Below are positions 28,559 through 35,981 of a DNA stretch of 64,000 bases, piece by piece. The notes under the pieces were generated by a model. The model saw nothing but the letters and a program-made list of their open reading frames with translations. It had not been told where the DNA came from and did no database searches. Each line of letters opens with the position of its first letter. Position 1 is the stretch's first letter. Made by a program: the position numbers and the translations under genes. Source of the stretch: Labedaea rhizosphaerae (GTDB lineage: Bacteria > Actinomycetota > Actinomycetes > Mycobacteriales > Pseudonocardiaceae); contig NZ_SNXZ01000003.1 of the NCBI RefSeq assembly GCF_004362825.1, positions 968,784-1,032,783 of the forward strand. The letters are read 5' to 3'.

Positions 28559-28633
28559 TACCTAACCTCCAAATTACCTCTTGACAGGTTACTCTACTGC
28601 TACCTAACCTTCTAAACAAGCTTAAAAGGTTAG
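28559..28633. promoter_or_regulatory. divergent promoters with repeated AGGTTA-type operator boxes
   Basis: An AT-rich island. TACCTAACCT occurs at 28559-28568 and exactly again at 28601-28610 (42 bases, about four helical turns). Related boxes are TTACCT (28574-28579) and AGGTTA (28586-28591 and 28627-28632). Plus-strand promoter: TTGACA (28581-28586), 18 bases, TAACCT (28605-28610). Minus-strand promoter: TTGTTT (complement of 28614-28619), 17 bases, TAGAGT (complement of 28591-28596). The boxes overlap both promoters, as expected for repression by the adjacent CGNR protein. Confidence 0.6.
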
Positions 28634-28646
28634 AGAGGAGCCGGAG

Positions 28647-29495
28647 ATGGGCTTGGCATGGCAACAAGGGCCGCTGGCGACGAAGGCGGTCGGCCAGTTC
28701 CTGGTGGCGCAGCCGCTTCCCGAGCGTCTGTTGTTCGCGGAGTCGCTGCGCCGCCGGATGCGCGTGCGCTTCGGCGACCAGTGGGTGGCCGACAGCGAGG
28801 ACGTCGTCCTGCTGCACGAACCCGGCCGCTACCCGGTCGCGTTCTTCCCGGTCGCCGACCTCGCCGAAGGCGTGCTCGCGGCCGAGACCCGCACGACCGA
28901 CCACCGCGACCTGGGCGCGACGGCGTGGTTCACGGTGCGAGCGGGGCAGGCGCAGGCGAAGCACGCGGCGTGGCAGTTCACCGACCTGCCCGAGCACGCC
29001 GCGATCCTGCGGGACCGGGTGGCGTTCGCGTGGCGTGCGATGGATGCCTTCTACGAGGAGGACGAGCGCATCGTCGGGCACGCCGCCGACCAGTACCACC
29101 GCATCGACATCCGCAGGACCTCGCGCCACCTCGTGGTCCGCGACGGCGCCCAGGTGATCGCCGAGACCCACCACCCGCTCGCGCTCTACGAGTCGGGGTT
29201 CGCGCCGCGCTGGTACGTGCCGCGCGAGGACATCAAGCCCGACGCGCTCACGTCGGTCGAAGGCCAGACCTTCTGCCCCTACAAAGGTTTCGCCGGTTAC
29301 TACGACATCGGCGAGCACAAGCGTGCCGCCTGGTCGTACCCGCAGGCCTGGCCCGAGGTGGCCCCGGTGTCCGACTGGGTGTCGTTCGAACCCGACCTGG
29401 TCGACGTCTACCTCGACGACCGCAAGCTGGCGCTCGAACCCGGGCAGACCGTGGTGCCGCACGGCATCGACCGCGACCTCGCCCCGACGCACTGA
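28647..29495 (+). CDS. tandem DUF427 domain protein
   Basis: A 282-residue protein with two DUF427 domains. The first is about 35-135 (RMRVRFGDQWVADSEDVVLLHEPGRYPVAFFP and a Trp-rich strand). The second is about 155-270 (IDIRRTSRHLVVRDGAQVIAETHHPLALYESGFAPRWYVPREDIKP, then FCPYKGFAGYYDI). DUF427 proteins are small beta-rich proteins of unknown biochemical role, common in actinomycetes. Transcribed from the TTGACA promoter opposite the CGNR regulator and probably controlled by it. Confidence 0.83.
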   Translation: MGLAWQQGPLATKAVGQFLVAQPLPERLLFAESLRRRMRVRFGDQWVADSEDVVLLHEPGRYPVAFFPVADLAEGVLAAETRTTDHRDLGATAWFTVRAGQAQAKHAAWQFTDLPEHAAILRDRVAFAWRAMDAFYEEDERIVGHAADQYHRIDIRRTSRHLVVRDGAQVIAETHHPLALYESGFAPRWYVPREDIKPDALTSVEGQTFCPYKGFAGYYDIGEHKRAAWSYPQAWPEVAPVSDWVSFEPDLVDVYLDDRKLALEPGQTVVPHGIDRDLAPTH

Positions 29496-29504
29496 AGGAC
29501 AGCC

Positions 29505-29621
29505 ATGACCACGCAACGCAAGGACCCGGCTCCGGTGATCACCCCGGCGCTCGGCCCGGTCCCGCCCATCTACCTGCCCCACCTGCCGCGCCGGGCCAAG
29601 GCACCCAAGCGGGGTGCGTGA
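29505..29621 (+). CDS. 38-residue proline-rich basic peptide
   Basis: A short frame starting MTTQRKDPAPVIT and ending RRAKAPKRGA. AAGGAC precedes its ATG by 4-5 bases. It begins 9 bases after the DUF427 stop. Its stop overlaps the ATG of the VOC gene as TGATG. That coupling on both sides argues it is translated. Pro and Lys/Arg dominate and no domain is recognised. It could be a real peptide or a coupling leader for the VOC gene. Confidence 0.5.
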   Translation: MTTQRKDPAPVITPALGPVPPIYLPHLPRRAKAPKRGA

Positions 29622-30046
29622 TGGACTACCGCATCGAGGTGCTCACGCTGGCGGTCAGCGACGTCGACCGCGCGCTGGAGTTCTACACGGAGCGGCTGGG
29701 CTTCGCCCTCGACGTCGACTACCGGCCCAACGACGGGTTCCGCGTCGTGCAGGTGAGCCCGCCCGGGTCGGCGGCGTCGGTGCAGTTCGGCATCGGGCTC
29801 ACCAACGCCCAGCCCGGCTCGACCCGCGCCACCTTCCTGGTCGTGACCGACCTCGCGGCCGCGCACCGCGAGCTGACCGAACGCGGCCTCGCGCCGAGCG
29901 CCATCCGGCACAAGGCCGGCCTCGACTGGCAGGGCGAGCACCGGCCCGGACTCGACCCGGACCGCCGCGACTACGCCAGCTTCTTCGACTTCGCCGACCC
30001 CGACGGCAACACCTGGACCGTGCAGGAACGTGGTTTCACTGGCTGA
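29621..30046 (+). CDS. VOC (glyoxalase/bleomycin resistance) family protein
   Basis: A 141-residue vicinal-oxygen-chelate protein. MDYRIEVLTLAVSDVDRALEFYTERLGF is the classic first module. The second module ends DYASFFDFADPDGNTWTVQERGF, whose Glu is one of the usual metal ligands. A His in the first strand is not obvious, so enzymatic metal binding is uncertain. It is the third gene of the DUF427 unit, coupled to the short peptide gene. Confidence 0.85.
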   Translation: MDYRIEVLTLAVSDVDRALEFYTERLGFALDVDYRPNDGFRVVQVSPPGSAASVQFGIGLTNAQPGSTRATFLVVTDLAAAHRELTERGLAPSAIRHKAGLDWQGEHRPGLDPDRRDYASFFDFADPDGNTWTVQERGFTG

Positions 30047-30058
30047 GATGGGAAGGCC

Positions 30059-30871
30059 ATGGGGCCTGTCGTGGTTGCTCCGGACATGACAGTCGAAATC
30101 GGCGTGATCCTCCCGACGTCCACGCCCGACCCCGCCAATCCGATCGTCGGCGACGTGCGGGCCAGCGCCCGGTTCGCCGAGGAAGCCGGGCTCGACTCGG
30201 TCTGGTCCACCGATCACCTCGTGGCCAGCGCGCCCATGCTGGACAGCACCGCCGTGCTGGCCACCGCGGCGGCGGTCACCGACCGGATCAAGATCGGCTA
30301 CAACGTCCTGCTGCTGTCGTTGCGGCCGGTCGCCTGGGCGGCGAAGCAGGTCAGCACGCTGCAGATCCTGTCGGGCAACCGGCTGGTGCTCGGCGTCGGG
30401 ACCGGCAACCCCGCGCACGGCGACGTGGCGTGGCGGGCCAGCGGGCTGTCCTACGACGACCGTGGCGCCCGCACCGACGCCGCGCTCGCAGTGCTGCCCG
30501 ACCTGATCGCCGGGAAGACCGCCGTGGTGGAGAACGGCGTGGAGGTCGCCATCGCGCCGGGCGCCGCCGTGCCGCCGATCGTGGTGGCGGGCAACGGGAA
30601 GCGGGCGTTGCGCCGGGTGGCGCGGTTCGCCGACGGGTGGGCCTCGATCGGGTTGTCACCTTCGGAGGTCGCCGCCGGCTTGGCCGAGATCGGCCGACCG
30701 GCGGTGAAGGCGACGATCGTGGCGCCCGCGGTCGGCGACGACCCGAAGGCGGCGGCGGAACTGCTGGCCCAGTACGAGGCGGCCGGGGTCGAGCGGGTGA
30801 TCCTCGCGCCCACCGGCGCCGACTTCCGCCGCGACTACGAGTTCGCGGCGGCGATCAAGGCCGCGAGCTGA
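30059..30871 (+). CDS. LLM class flavin-dependent oxidoreductase
   Basis: A 270-residue luciferase-like (bacterial luciferase/F420) TIM-barrel protein. EIGVILPTSTPD is the first strand, ARFAEEAGLDSVWSTDHL the typical second helix, and TDRIKIGYNVLLLSLRPVAWAAKQVSTLQILSGNRLVLGVGTGN the core. The family uses FMN or F420; the cofactor cannot be told here. The start may instead be ATG 30086 (MTVEIGV), the usual family N-terminus. Its stop codon directly abuts that of the convergent lipoprotein gene (TGATCA). Confidence 0.82.
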   Translation: MGPVVVAPDMTVEIGVILPTSTPDPANPIVGDVRASARFAEEAGLDSVWSTDHLVASAPMLDSTAVLATAAAVTDRIKIGYNVLLLSLRPVAWAAKQVSTLQILSGNRLVLGVGTGNPAHGDVAWRASGLSYDDRGARTDAALAVLPDLIAGKTAVVENGVEVAIAPGAAVPPIVVAGNGKRALRRVARFADGWASIGLSPSEVAAGLAEIGRPAVKATIVAPAVGDDPKAAAELLAQYEAAGVERVILAPTGADFRRDYEFAAAIKAAS

Positions 30872-31354
30872 TCAGCCGTTCTCGCAGCCAACCCCGTCAC
30901 CGTCGCGGTCGAGGTCGTAGATGTCACTGCCGACGACCGTGACCGGGCCCACGACATATGCCGGGCCGTTGCCATTGCCGCTTGAGCAGTCGACATCGCT
31001 GGCGATCGGAACGCAAGCGCCGGTGTAGTTGGGATCGCAGTTGCTCTTCTTGGGGGCGGGTTTGTGCGTTGTCGTGACCGGGACGCGTTTCCGCGTGGTG
31101 ACCGCGGGCGGTTTCGGTTTCGGCCTCGCCTTGGTCGTGGTGACCGGTGCCGTCGTGGTGGATGTCGTGGTCGACGTCGTGGTCTCCGAGGTGTAAGTCG
31201 GAGAACTTGTGGACAACGGCAATTCCGTAGTGGACAGCGAACTGGACGCCGAAGGTGTTTCCGAACCGCACGCGGAAAGGCTCAGGACGAGCGCGCCGGC
31301 GACGACGAAACTATTGCGAACCAGAGCGACCCGCCGAGATAAATTGACTGTCAC
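30872..31354 (-). CDS. excalibur-domain lipoprotein
   Basis: A 160-residue probable lipoprotein. A signal peptide ends in LSLSAC (lipobox Cys near 29). A Ser/Thr/Pro/Lys-rich wall-spanning linker (about 32-105) follows. The C-terminal excalibur motif is CDPNYTGACVPIASDVDCSSG with the calcium loop DLDRDGDGVGCE. Excalibur domains usually end extracellular nucleases or surface proteins; here only the binding domain is present. The start GTG has no clear Shine-Dalgarno, so the N-terminus is provisional. Confidence 0.82.
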   Translation of the reverse strand: MTVNLSRRVALVRNSFVVAGALVLSLSACGSETPSASSSLSTTELPLSTSSPTYTSETTTSTTTSTTTAPVTTTKARPKPKPPAVTTRKRVPVTTTHKPAPKKSNCDPNYTGACVPIASDVDCSSGNGNGPAYVVGPVTVVGSDIYDLDRDGDGVGCENG

Positions 31355-31446
31355 GATGGGAGGTATCGGCGCCGCGGCGGTCGCGTTACCGCCATCCGGC
31401 GACGGGCTTTTCGAGACTGTCGGTGGACGGCGCTACGGTGGACGGC

Positions 31447-32307
31447 GTGCGCGTGGCTACTTGGAACGTCAACTCCGTGAAGCAGCGGCTGCCCCGGTTC
31501 CTGCCGTGGCTCGACCAGCGGCAGCCCGACGTGGTGTGCCTGCAGGAAACCAAGCTGACCGAGGAGGCCTTCACCGCCCTGCTCGGTGACGAGCTGGCCC
31601 AGCGCGGGTACGCGGTCGCGGTCAGCGACGAGGCGCAGTGGAACGGGGTGGCACTGCTGTCGAAGGTCGGGCTCGAGGACGTCGAGGTCGGCTTCGCGGG
31701 GATGCCCGGCTTCCCGAACCCGGAGGCCCGCGCGGTCTCCGCGACCTGCGGCGGCATCCGGGTGCACTCGCTGTACGTGCCCAACGGCCGCACCCCGGAC
31801 TCCGAGCACTACCACTACAAGCTTGCCTGGCTGGCCGCCCTGTGCGAGGTGGTCGCGGCCGACGAACGCGACACGATGCTGTGCGGCGACATGAACATCG
31901 CCCCCGCGGACGCCGACGTCTTCGACCCCGAGGCCTACGTCGGGCAGACCCACGTCACCGCGCCGGAGCGGGCCGCGCTCAGCGCGTTCGTCGAGCTCGG
32001 CCTGCACGACGTGGTGCGCGACCGGTGGCCGGCCGAGCGCGTGTTCACCTACTGGGACTACCGGGCCGGGATGTTCCACCAGGACCTCGGCATGCGCATC
32101 GACCTGGTGCTCGCCGCCGCGCCGGTCGCCGAGCGGGTCAAGGCCGCCTGGGTCGACCGGCACGCGCGCAAGGGCACCGGCCCCAGCGACCACGCCCCGG
32201 TCATCGTCGACCTCGACGAGGCCCCCGACGGCGACATCGGCCCGGTCGTCCCACCCCCGTCCGCCCGAGGCGCCAAGAAGAAAGTCAAACTCCCCCAATC
32301 CCGCTAA
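31447..32307 (+). CDS. xthA: exodeoxyribonuclease III
   Basis: A 286-residue AP endonuclease/3'-5' exonuclease. It begins VRVATWNVNSVKQRLPRFLPWL. The metal-binding Glu is in VCLQETKLTEE, the catalytic Asp/Asn pair in MLCGDMNIAPADAD, and the Asp-His pair in GPSDHAPVIVDL. It acts in base-excision repair in the cytoplasm. The GTG lies seven bases after TACGGT (31434-31439), indicating a leaderless transcript. The Lys/Pro-rich tail is non-conserved. A tandem repeat array follows 7 bases after the stop. Confidence 0.9.
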   Translation: MRVATWNVNSVKQRLPRFLPWLDQRQPDVVCLQETKLTEEAFTALLGDELAQRGYAVAVSDEAQWNGVALLSKVGLEDVEVGFAGMPGFPNPEARAVSATCGGIRVHSLYVPNGRTPDSEHYHYKLAWLAALCEVVAADERDTMLCGDMNIAPADADVFDPEAYVGQTHVTAPERAALSAFVELGLHDVVRDRWPAERVFTYWDYRAGMFHQDLGMRIDLVLAAAPVAERVKAAWVDRHARKGTGPSDHAPVIVDLDEAPDGDIGPVVPPPSARGAKKKVKLPQSR

Positions 32308-32314
32308 CCCCCGC

Positions 32315-32575
32315 GTGTCCCCCACTCAGACCCGGCGTGTCCCCCCTTCCGACCGCGCGTGTCCCCCGCTCCGGCCGGGTGTGTCCCCCGCTCCGATCCG
32401 GCGTGTCCCCCCGTCCGACCGGGCGTGTCCCCCATTCCGACCGCGCGTGTCCCCCGCTCCGACCCGGTGAGTCCCCCGCTCCGACCCGGTGTGTCCCCCA
32501 CTCCGGCTGGGCGTGTCCCCCACTCCGGCTGGGCGTGTCCCCCGTTCCGGCCCGGTGAGTCCCACATTGGCCGGC
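32315..32575 (+). repeat. array of twelve 22-bp tandem repeats (array 1)
   Basis: Twelve units at an exact 22-base pitch, beginning at 32315, 32337, 32359 and so on to 32557. Each opens with GTGTCCC (two have GAGTCCC) and continues with an nCTCCGnCC-type segment and GG. The units abut with no unique spacers. The pitch is not a multiple of three, and open frames across it only cycle one low-complexity peptide, so it is non-coding. It fills the space between the convergent exonuclease gene and the small membrane-protein gene. A second array in the opposite orientation lies at about 34623-34734. Confidence 0.85.
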
Positions 32576-32577
32576 CG

Positions 32578-32940
32578 CTAGACGGCTGCGGTCGTGCCGG
32601 CCCGTGACCGGAGCACCACCGCCACCCCGAACGCGATCGCGGTCAGCATGCCGATCCACTGCAACGCGGTGCCGAGGAACTGACCGAACTCACCCGGATC
32701 CGCGAGCCTGCCCCAGCTCGAACCCTCGATCACCCCGCCGACGGTGATCACCAGCGGCGCCAGCACCCCGACCACCGGCACCCACGCCCGGCGCACCGCC
32801 AGCAGCGCGATGCCGACCACGCCCAGGATGATCGGGCCGGGCGGCACGGTCGGGTAGTCGATGCCCGCGGCGATCTGCATGATCATCCCGGCCACCGCCG
32901 TGAACAACGACATCGCTTGCAAGACAACCAATCCACGCAT
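32578..32940 (-). CDS. small four-helix membrane protein
   Basis: A 120-residue integral membrane protein. Hydrophobic segments lie at about 3-24, 35-50, 55-72 and 92-112, ending in a basic VLRSRAG tail. No family is recognised. The ATG at 32940 follows AAGGATG; longer frames upstream are less likely. It ends directly against repeat array 1. Confidence 0.65.
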   Translation of the reverse strand: MRGLVVLQAMSLFTAVAGMIMQIAAGIDYPTVPPGPIILGVVGIALLAVRRAWVPVVGVLAPLVITVGGVIEGSSWGRLADPGEFGQFLGTALQWIGMLTAIAFGVAVVLRSRAGTTAAV

Positions 32941-33105
32941 CTGAGCCACATCCTTCGAACACGAGGTCCACAACGGATTCGAGTCTGGTCGCCCGGCCCA
33001 CCACCGGGCATCCGGGCGCAGGCGACACCACGACTACGTCCGCACGCGTACCTCAGCGAACCCTCAGTCACCCCTTGCGTACGTCCGGCGACTGTGCGCA
33101 TACTC

Positions 33106-33124
33106 GTTAAGAAAGTTTCCTAAC
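33106..33124 (+). promoter_or_regulatory. palindromic operator before the chitosanase gene
   Basis: GTTAAGAAAGTTTCCTAAC, a palindrome around a central G with one mismatched pair. It lies just downstream of a candidate promoter (TTGCGT at 33075-33080, 18 bases, CATACT at 33099-33104) and would cover the transcription start. It resembles, as I remember it, the operator of the ROK-family repressor CsnR upstream of actinomycete chitosanase genes. Confidence 0.55.
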
Positions 33125-33141
33125 TCTGTCGGGGAGATCTC

Positions 33142-33831
33142 ATGCGCCACCGCTTCCGACCGTTCGCCGCCCTCGCCGCGCTGGCCCTCATCGCCGGATT
33201 CGTGCTGGTCACGCCCGCCGCTCAGGCGGCACCACGGGTCGAAACCGGCCCCACCGCACAACAACTGCTCGACGCCGTCTCCAACTGCGACCAGATCTCC
33301 AACGGCACCTACGAAACCGACGAGGGCGAAGGTGGCGACGTTCCGGTCTGCCAGACCGACGGCGCCGTGTTCTACACCGCCGACATGGACATCGACTGCG
33401 ACGGCCAGCGCACCACGCAGTGCAACGAGGACACCGACTGCTGCTTCTACCCGGACACCGCGTTCCACACCTCCGACGACCAGCCGCTCAACGCCGCCGA
33501 ACTCCCCTACATCGTGCTGCCCAGCCCGTCCGGCACCTGGGACTACGGCGACTACGGCCTCGACGGCGGCTCGGTCGTCGCGATCGTCTACAACGGACAC
33601 GTCGAGTACGCCGTGGTCGGCGACACCGGCCCGACCGGCATCATCGGCGAGGCCAGCTACGCGGCGGCCAGCGGCCTGGGCATCGACCCCGACCCGTCCA
33701 CCGGCGGCACGGACGGCCCGGTGACCTACATCGTGTTCCCAGGTTCGTCGGTCGACCCGATCGAGGACCACGGCGCGGCCGTGTCCGTCGGCGAGCAGTA
33801 CGCCAACGACCTGGTGGCCGCCCACCGCTGA
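33142..33831 (+). CDS. exported chitosanase, glycoside hydrolase family 75
   Basis: A 229-residue exported endo-chitosanase. A signal peptide (about 1-30, ending AQAA) precedes one GH75 domain. Diagnostic features are AVFYTADMDIDCDG, the Cys-rich QCNEDTDCCFYPDT and YAVVGDTGPTGIIGEASYAAASGLGI. In the last, Asp161 and Glu170 are the probable catalytic pair of this family. It would cleave chitosan outside the cell. The ATG follows GGGGAG. The palindromic operator over the promoter suggests repression lifted by chito-oligosaccharides. Confidence 0.9.
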   Translation: MRHRFRPFAALAALALIAGFVLVTPAAQAAPRVETGPTAQQLLDAVSNCDQISNGTYETDEGEGGDVPVCQTDGAVFYTADMDIDCDGQRTTQCNEDTDCCFYPDTAFHTSDDQPLNAAELPYIVLPSPSGTWDYGDYGLDGGSVVAIVYNGHVEYAVVGDTGPTGIIGEASYAAASGLGIDPDPSTGGTDGPVTYIVFPGSSVDPIEDHGAAVSVGEQYANDLVAAHR

Positions 33832-33849
33832 GCCGAGAGCACCCCGCCG

Positions 33850-34233
33850 GTGACCGTCGTGGACACTGGCGGGGTGCTTCCCGTGCTCGCCACCAGCTTG
33901 ATCACCGCGACGCTCGTGACCGCGCTGTGGTCGCTGGTGCTGTTGCTGCTCTCCCGCCCGATCGGCAAGCGCTACCTGCTCGGCGCGCTCGGCCTGATCG
34001 AGGTGGCGCTGCTCGTGCAGGCCGTGCTCGGCATCGTCCGGCTGCCCGGCCACCACATCGAGGCGGCCACGTTCGTCGGCTACCTGCTCGCGTCGCTGGT
34101 GATCCTGCCGCTGGCCGGCTGGTGGTCGCTGCAGGAACGCACGCGCTGGGGCGTCGGGGTCCTGCTGGTCGGCTCGCTCGCGGTGACCGTCATGATCGTG
34201 CGCATGAACCAGCTCTGGAGCGGCAGTGCCTGA
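33850..34233 (+). CDS. four-helix membrane protein of unknown function
   Basis: A 127-residue membrane protein. Hydrophobic stretches are at about 12-35, 42-62, 75-92 and 102-118, with short charged loops (SRPIGKRY, QERTRWG). No family is recognised. The GTG start is 18 bases after the chitosanase stop. Its end overlaps the GTG start of the next small membrane gene by 8 bases, so the two are coupled and may form one complex. N-terminal codons before LPVLATSL are uncertain. Confidence 0.65.
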   Translation: MTVVDTGGVLPVLATSLITATLVTALWSLVLLLLSRPIGKRYLLGALGLIEVALLVQAVLGIVRLPGHHIEAATFVGYLLASLVILPLAGWWSLQERTRWGVGVLLVGSLAVTVMIVRMNQLWSGSA

Positions 34234-34612
34234 CACCCGCAGCGGACCCGGCCGCCTCCTGGTCGCCGTGTATGCGATCTTCGCCCTCGCGGCGACGGCC
34301 CGGTCCGGCGTGCAGCTGAGCACCAAGTTCCACACCGCGCCGCTGGCCTACCTGCTGTCCGCGCTGGCCGCGGTCGTCTACATCCTCGCGACGGTGTGCC
34401 TCGCCCGCGACTGGCGGCAGGTCGCGTTCGTGTCGTGCAGCGTGGAACTGGTCGGGGTGCTGGTGATCGGCACGTGGAGCCTGGTCGACAACGCGGCGTT
34501 CCCGGACCAGACCGTGTGGTCGGACTACGGCATCGGCTACGGCTTCGTGCCGCTGGTGCTGCCGGTGCTGGGTCTGCTGTGGCTGCGCCGCCTCGGGTCC
34601 CGCCCCGCCTGA
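34226..34612 (+). CDS. membrane protein of unknown function, coupled to the previous gene
   Basis: A 128-residue membrane protein. Segments at about 10-27, 38-60, 67-86 and 103-122 are hydrophobic (LLVAVYAIFALAAT; PLAYLLSALAAVVYILATVCLA; VAFVSCSVELVGVLVIGTWSLV; GFVPLVLPVLGLLWL). The overlapping GTG start shows translational coupling to the gene before it. No family is recognised. Repeat array 2 begins right after its stop. Confidence 0.65.
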   Translation: MPDTRSGPGRLLVAVYAIFALAATARSGVQLSTKFHTAPLAYLLSALAAVVYILATVCLARDWRQVAFVSCSVELVGVLVIGTWSLVDNAAFPDQTVWSDYGIGYGFVPLVLPVLGLLWLRRLGSRPA

Positions 34613-34622
34613 CCCGGCGCCC

Positions 34623-34734
34623 GAACGTGGGACACACCCGGCGCGAACGTGGGACACACCCGGTCGGAAGAGGGGACACGCGCGACGCGAGTGTGGGACA
34701 CACCCGGGCTGAGTGTGGGACACGCCCGGGTGGG
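34623..34734 (-). repeat. array of five 22-bp tandem repeats (array 2), inverted relative to array 1
   Basis: GGGACAC, the complement of the array 1 core GTGTCCC, recurs at 34629, 34651, 34673, 34695 and 34717, an exact 22-base pitch. The flanking CCGG and nnGnGAG positions also match array 1 read on the other strand. It ends 9 bases before the TAGAGT -10 of the sigma-factor gene, so the -35 region of that gene lies inside the array. Confidence 0.8.
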
Positions 34735-34754
34735 GCGCGGATTAGAGTTGGTGC

Positions 34755-35981
34755 ATGGGGGACGGATCGCCTGACCTCGACGCCGTGCTGCGACCGCTCG
34801 CGCCGCAGGTGCTCGGCACGCTGGTGCGCCAGCACGGCCAGTTCGACGCGTGCGAGGACGCGCTGCAGGAGGCCATGCTCGCCGCGGCCACCCAGTGGCC
34901 GGACGACGGCGTGCCCGACAACCCGAAGGCCTGGTTGATCACGGTCGCCAACCGGCGGCTGACCGACATGTTCCGCAGCGAGTCCGCCCGCCGCCGGCGC
35001 GAGGACACCATCGCCGCGATGCCGGTGCCCGAGCCGGACGACACCCCGGACACCGACGACACGCTCACGTTGATGTTGCTCTGCTGCCACCCCACGCTCT
35101 CCACGGCGTCGCAGGTGGCGTTGACGCTGCGGGCGGTCGGCGGCCTGACCACCGGCCAGATCGCCAGCGCGTTCCTGGTGCCCGAGGCGACCATGGCGCA
35201 GCGGATCAGCCGGGCGAAGAGCACCATCAAGAAGGCCGGGGCGACGTTCACGCTGCCGCCACCCGACGAGCAGGACGTGCGCCTCAGCGCGTTGCTGCAC
35301 GTGCTCTATCTGGTGTTCAACGAGGGCTACACCGCGAGCTCCGGGCCGTCGTTGCAACGCGTGGAGCTGACCGCAGAGGCGATCCGGCTGACCCGGCTGC
35401 TGCAGCGGGTGCGCCCCGACGACGGTGAGGTCACCGGCCTGCTCGCGTTGATGGTGCTCATCGACGCGCGCCGAGACGCGCGGACCGACGCCGACGGCCG
35501 GCTGGTGCCGCTGGACGAGCAGGACCGGTCCAAGTGGAACCAGGACATGATCGCCGAGGGCGTCGGGTTGATCAGCGGGGCGTTGACCGGCGGGCCGCTC
35601 GGGCCCTACCAGCTGCAGGCGGCGATCGCGGCCGTGCACGACGAGGCCACGACCGCGGAAGCCACCGACTGGCCGCAAATCCTTGCGTTGTACCGGTTGC
35701 TGGACCGCGTCGCGCCCAGCCCGGTGGTCACGCTGAACCATGCCGTGGCGCTCGGCATGGTGGACGGGCCGCGGGCCGGGCTCGAGTTGCTGGCGACCGT
35801 CGACGAGCTGGCCGAGCACCACCGACTGCACGCCGTGCGCGCGCACTTCCTCGACCAGGCGGGCGAAGCCGAGCGGGCACGCGAGGAGTACCTAGCCGCC
35901 GCGGAGCTGACCACCAGCGAGCCGGAGCGGGAGTACTTGCGGGCCAAGGCCGACCGGCTCAGTGCAACGCGCCCACGCTGA
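34755..35981 (+). CDS. ECF42-type RNA polymerase sigma factor
   Basis: A 408-residue extracytoplasmic-function sigma factor with a long C-terminal extension. Region 2 is about 10-85 (DACEDALQEAMLAAATQWPDDGVPDNPKAWLITVANRRLTDMFRSE). Region 4 is about 110-160 (TLSTASQVALTLRAVGGLTTGQIASAFLVPEATMAQRISRAKSTI). The TPR-like C-terminus (about 185-405) with VLYLVFNEGYTASSG and LNHAVALGMVDGP is typical of ECF42. These factors normally sit beside a DGPF/YCII gene, which is missing here. The ATG follows TAGAGT by six bases (leaderless). Its last 23 bases overlap the convergent GH64 gene. Confidence 0.87.
   Translation: MGDGSPDLDAVLRPLAPQVLGTLVRQHGQFDACEDALQEAMLAAATQWPDDGVPDNPKAWLITVANRRLTDMFRSESARRRREDTIAAMPVPEPDDTPDTDDTLTLMLLCCHPTLSTASQVALTLRAVGGLTTGQIASAFLVPEATMAQRISRAKSTIKKAGATFTLPPPDEQDVRLSALLHVLYLVFNEGYTASSGPSLQRVELTAEAIRLTRLLQRVRPDDGEVTGLLALMVLIDARRDARTDADGRLVPLDEQDRSKWNQDMIAEGVGLISGALTGGPLGPYQLQAAIAAVHDEATTAEATDWPQILALYRLLDRVAPSPVVTLNHAVALGMVDGPRAGLELLATVDELAEHHRLHAVRAHFLDQAGEAERAREEYLAAAELTTSEPEREYLRAKADRLSATRPR

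Noticed and set aside
32315-32575. CRISPR array
   Set aside because: Units are 22 bases and abut directly, with no unique spacers, and no cas genes are in the window.
32285-32659. Repetitive Gly/Asp/Arg-rich proteins on the minus strand
   Set aside because: They are translations of the 22-base array. Three overlapping frames give the same cycling peptide and there is no ribosome site.
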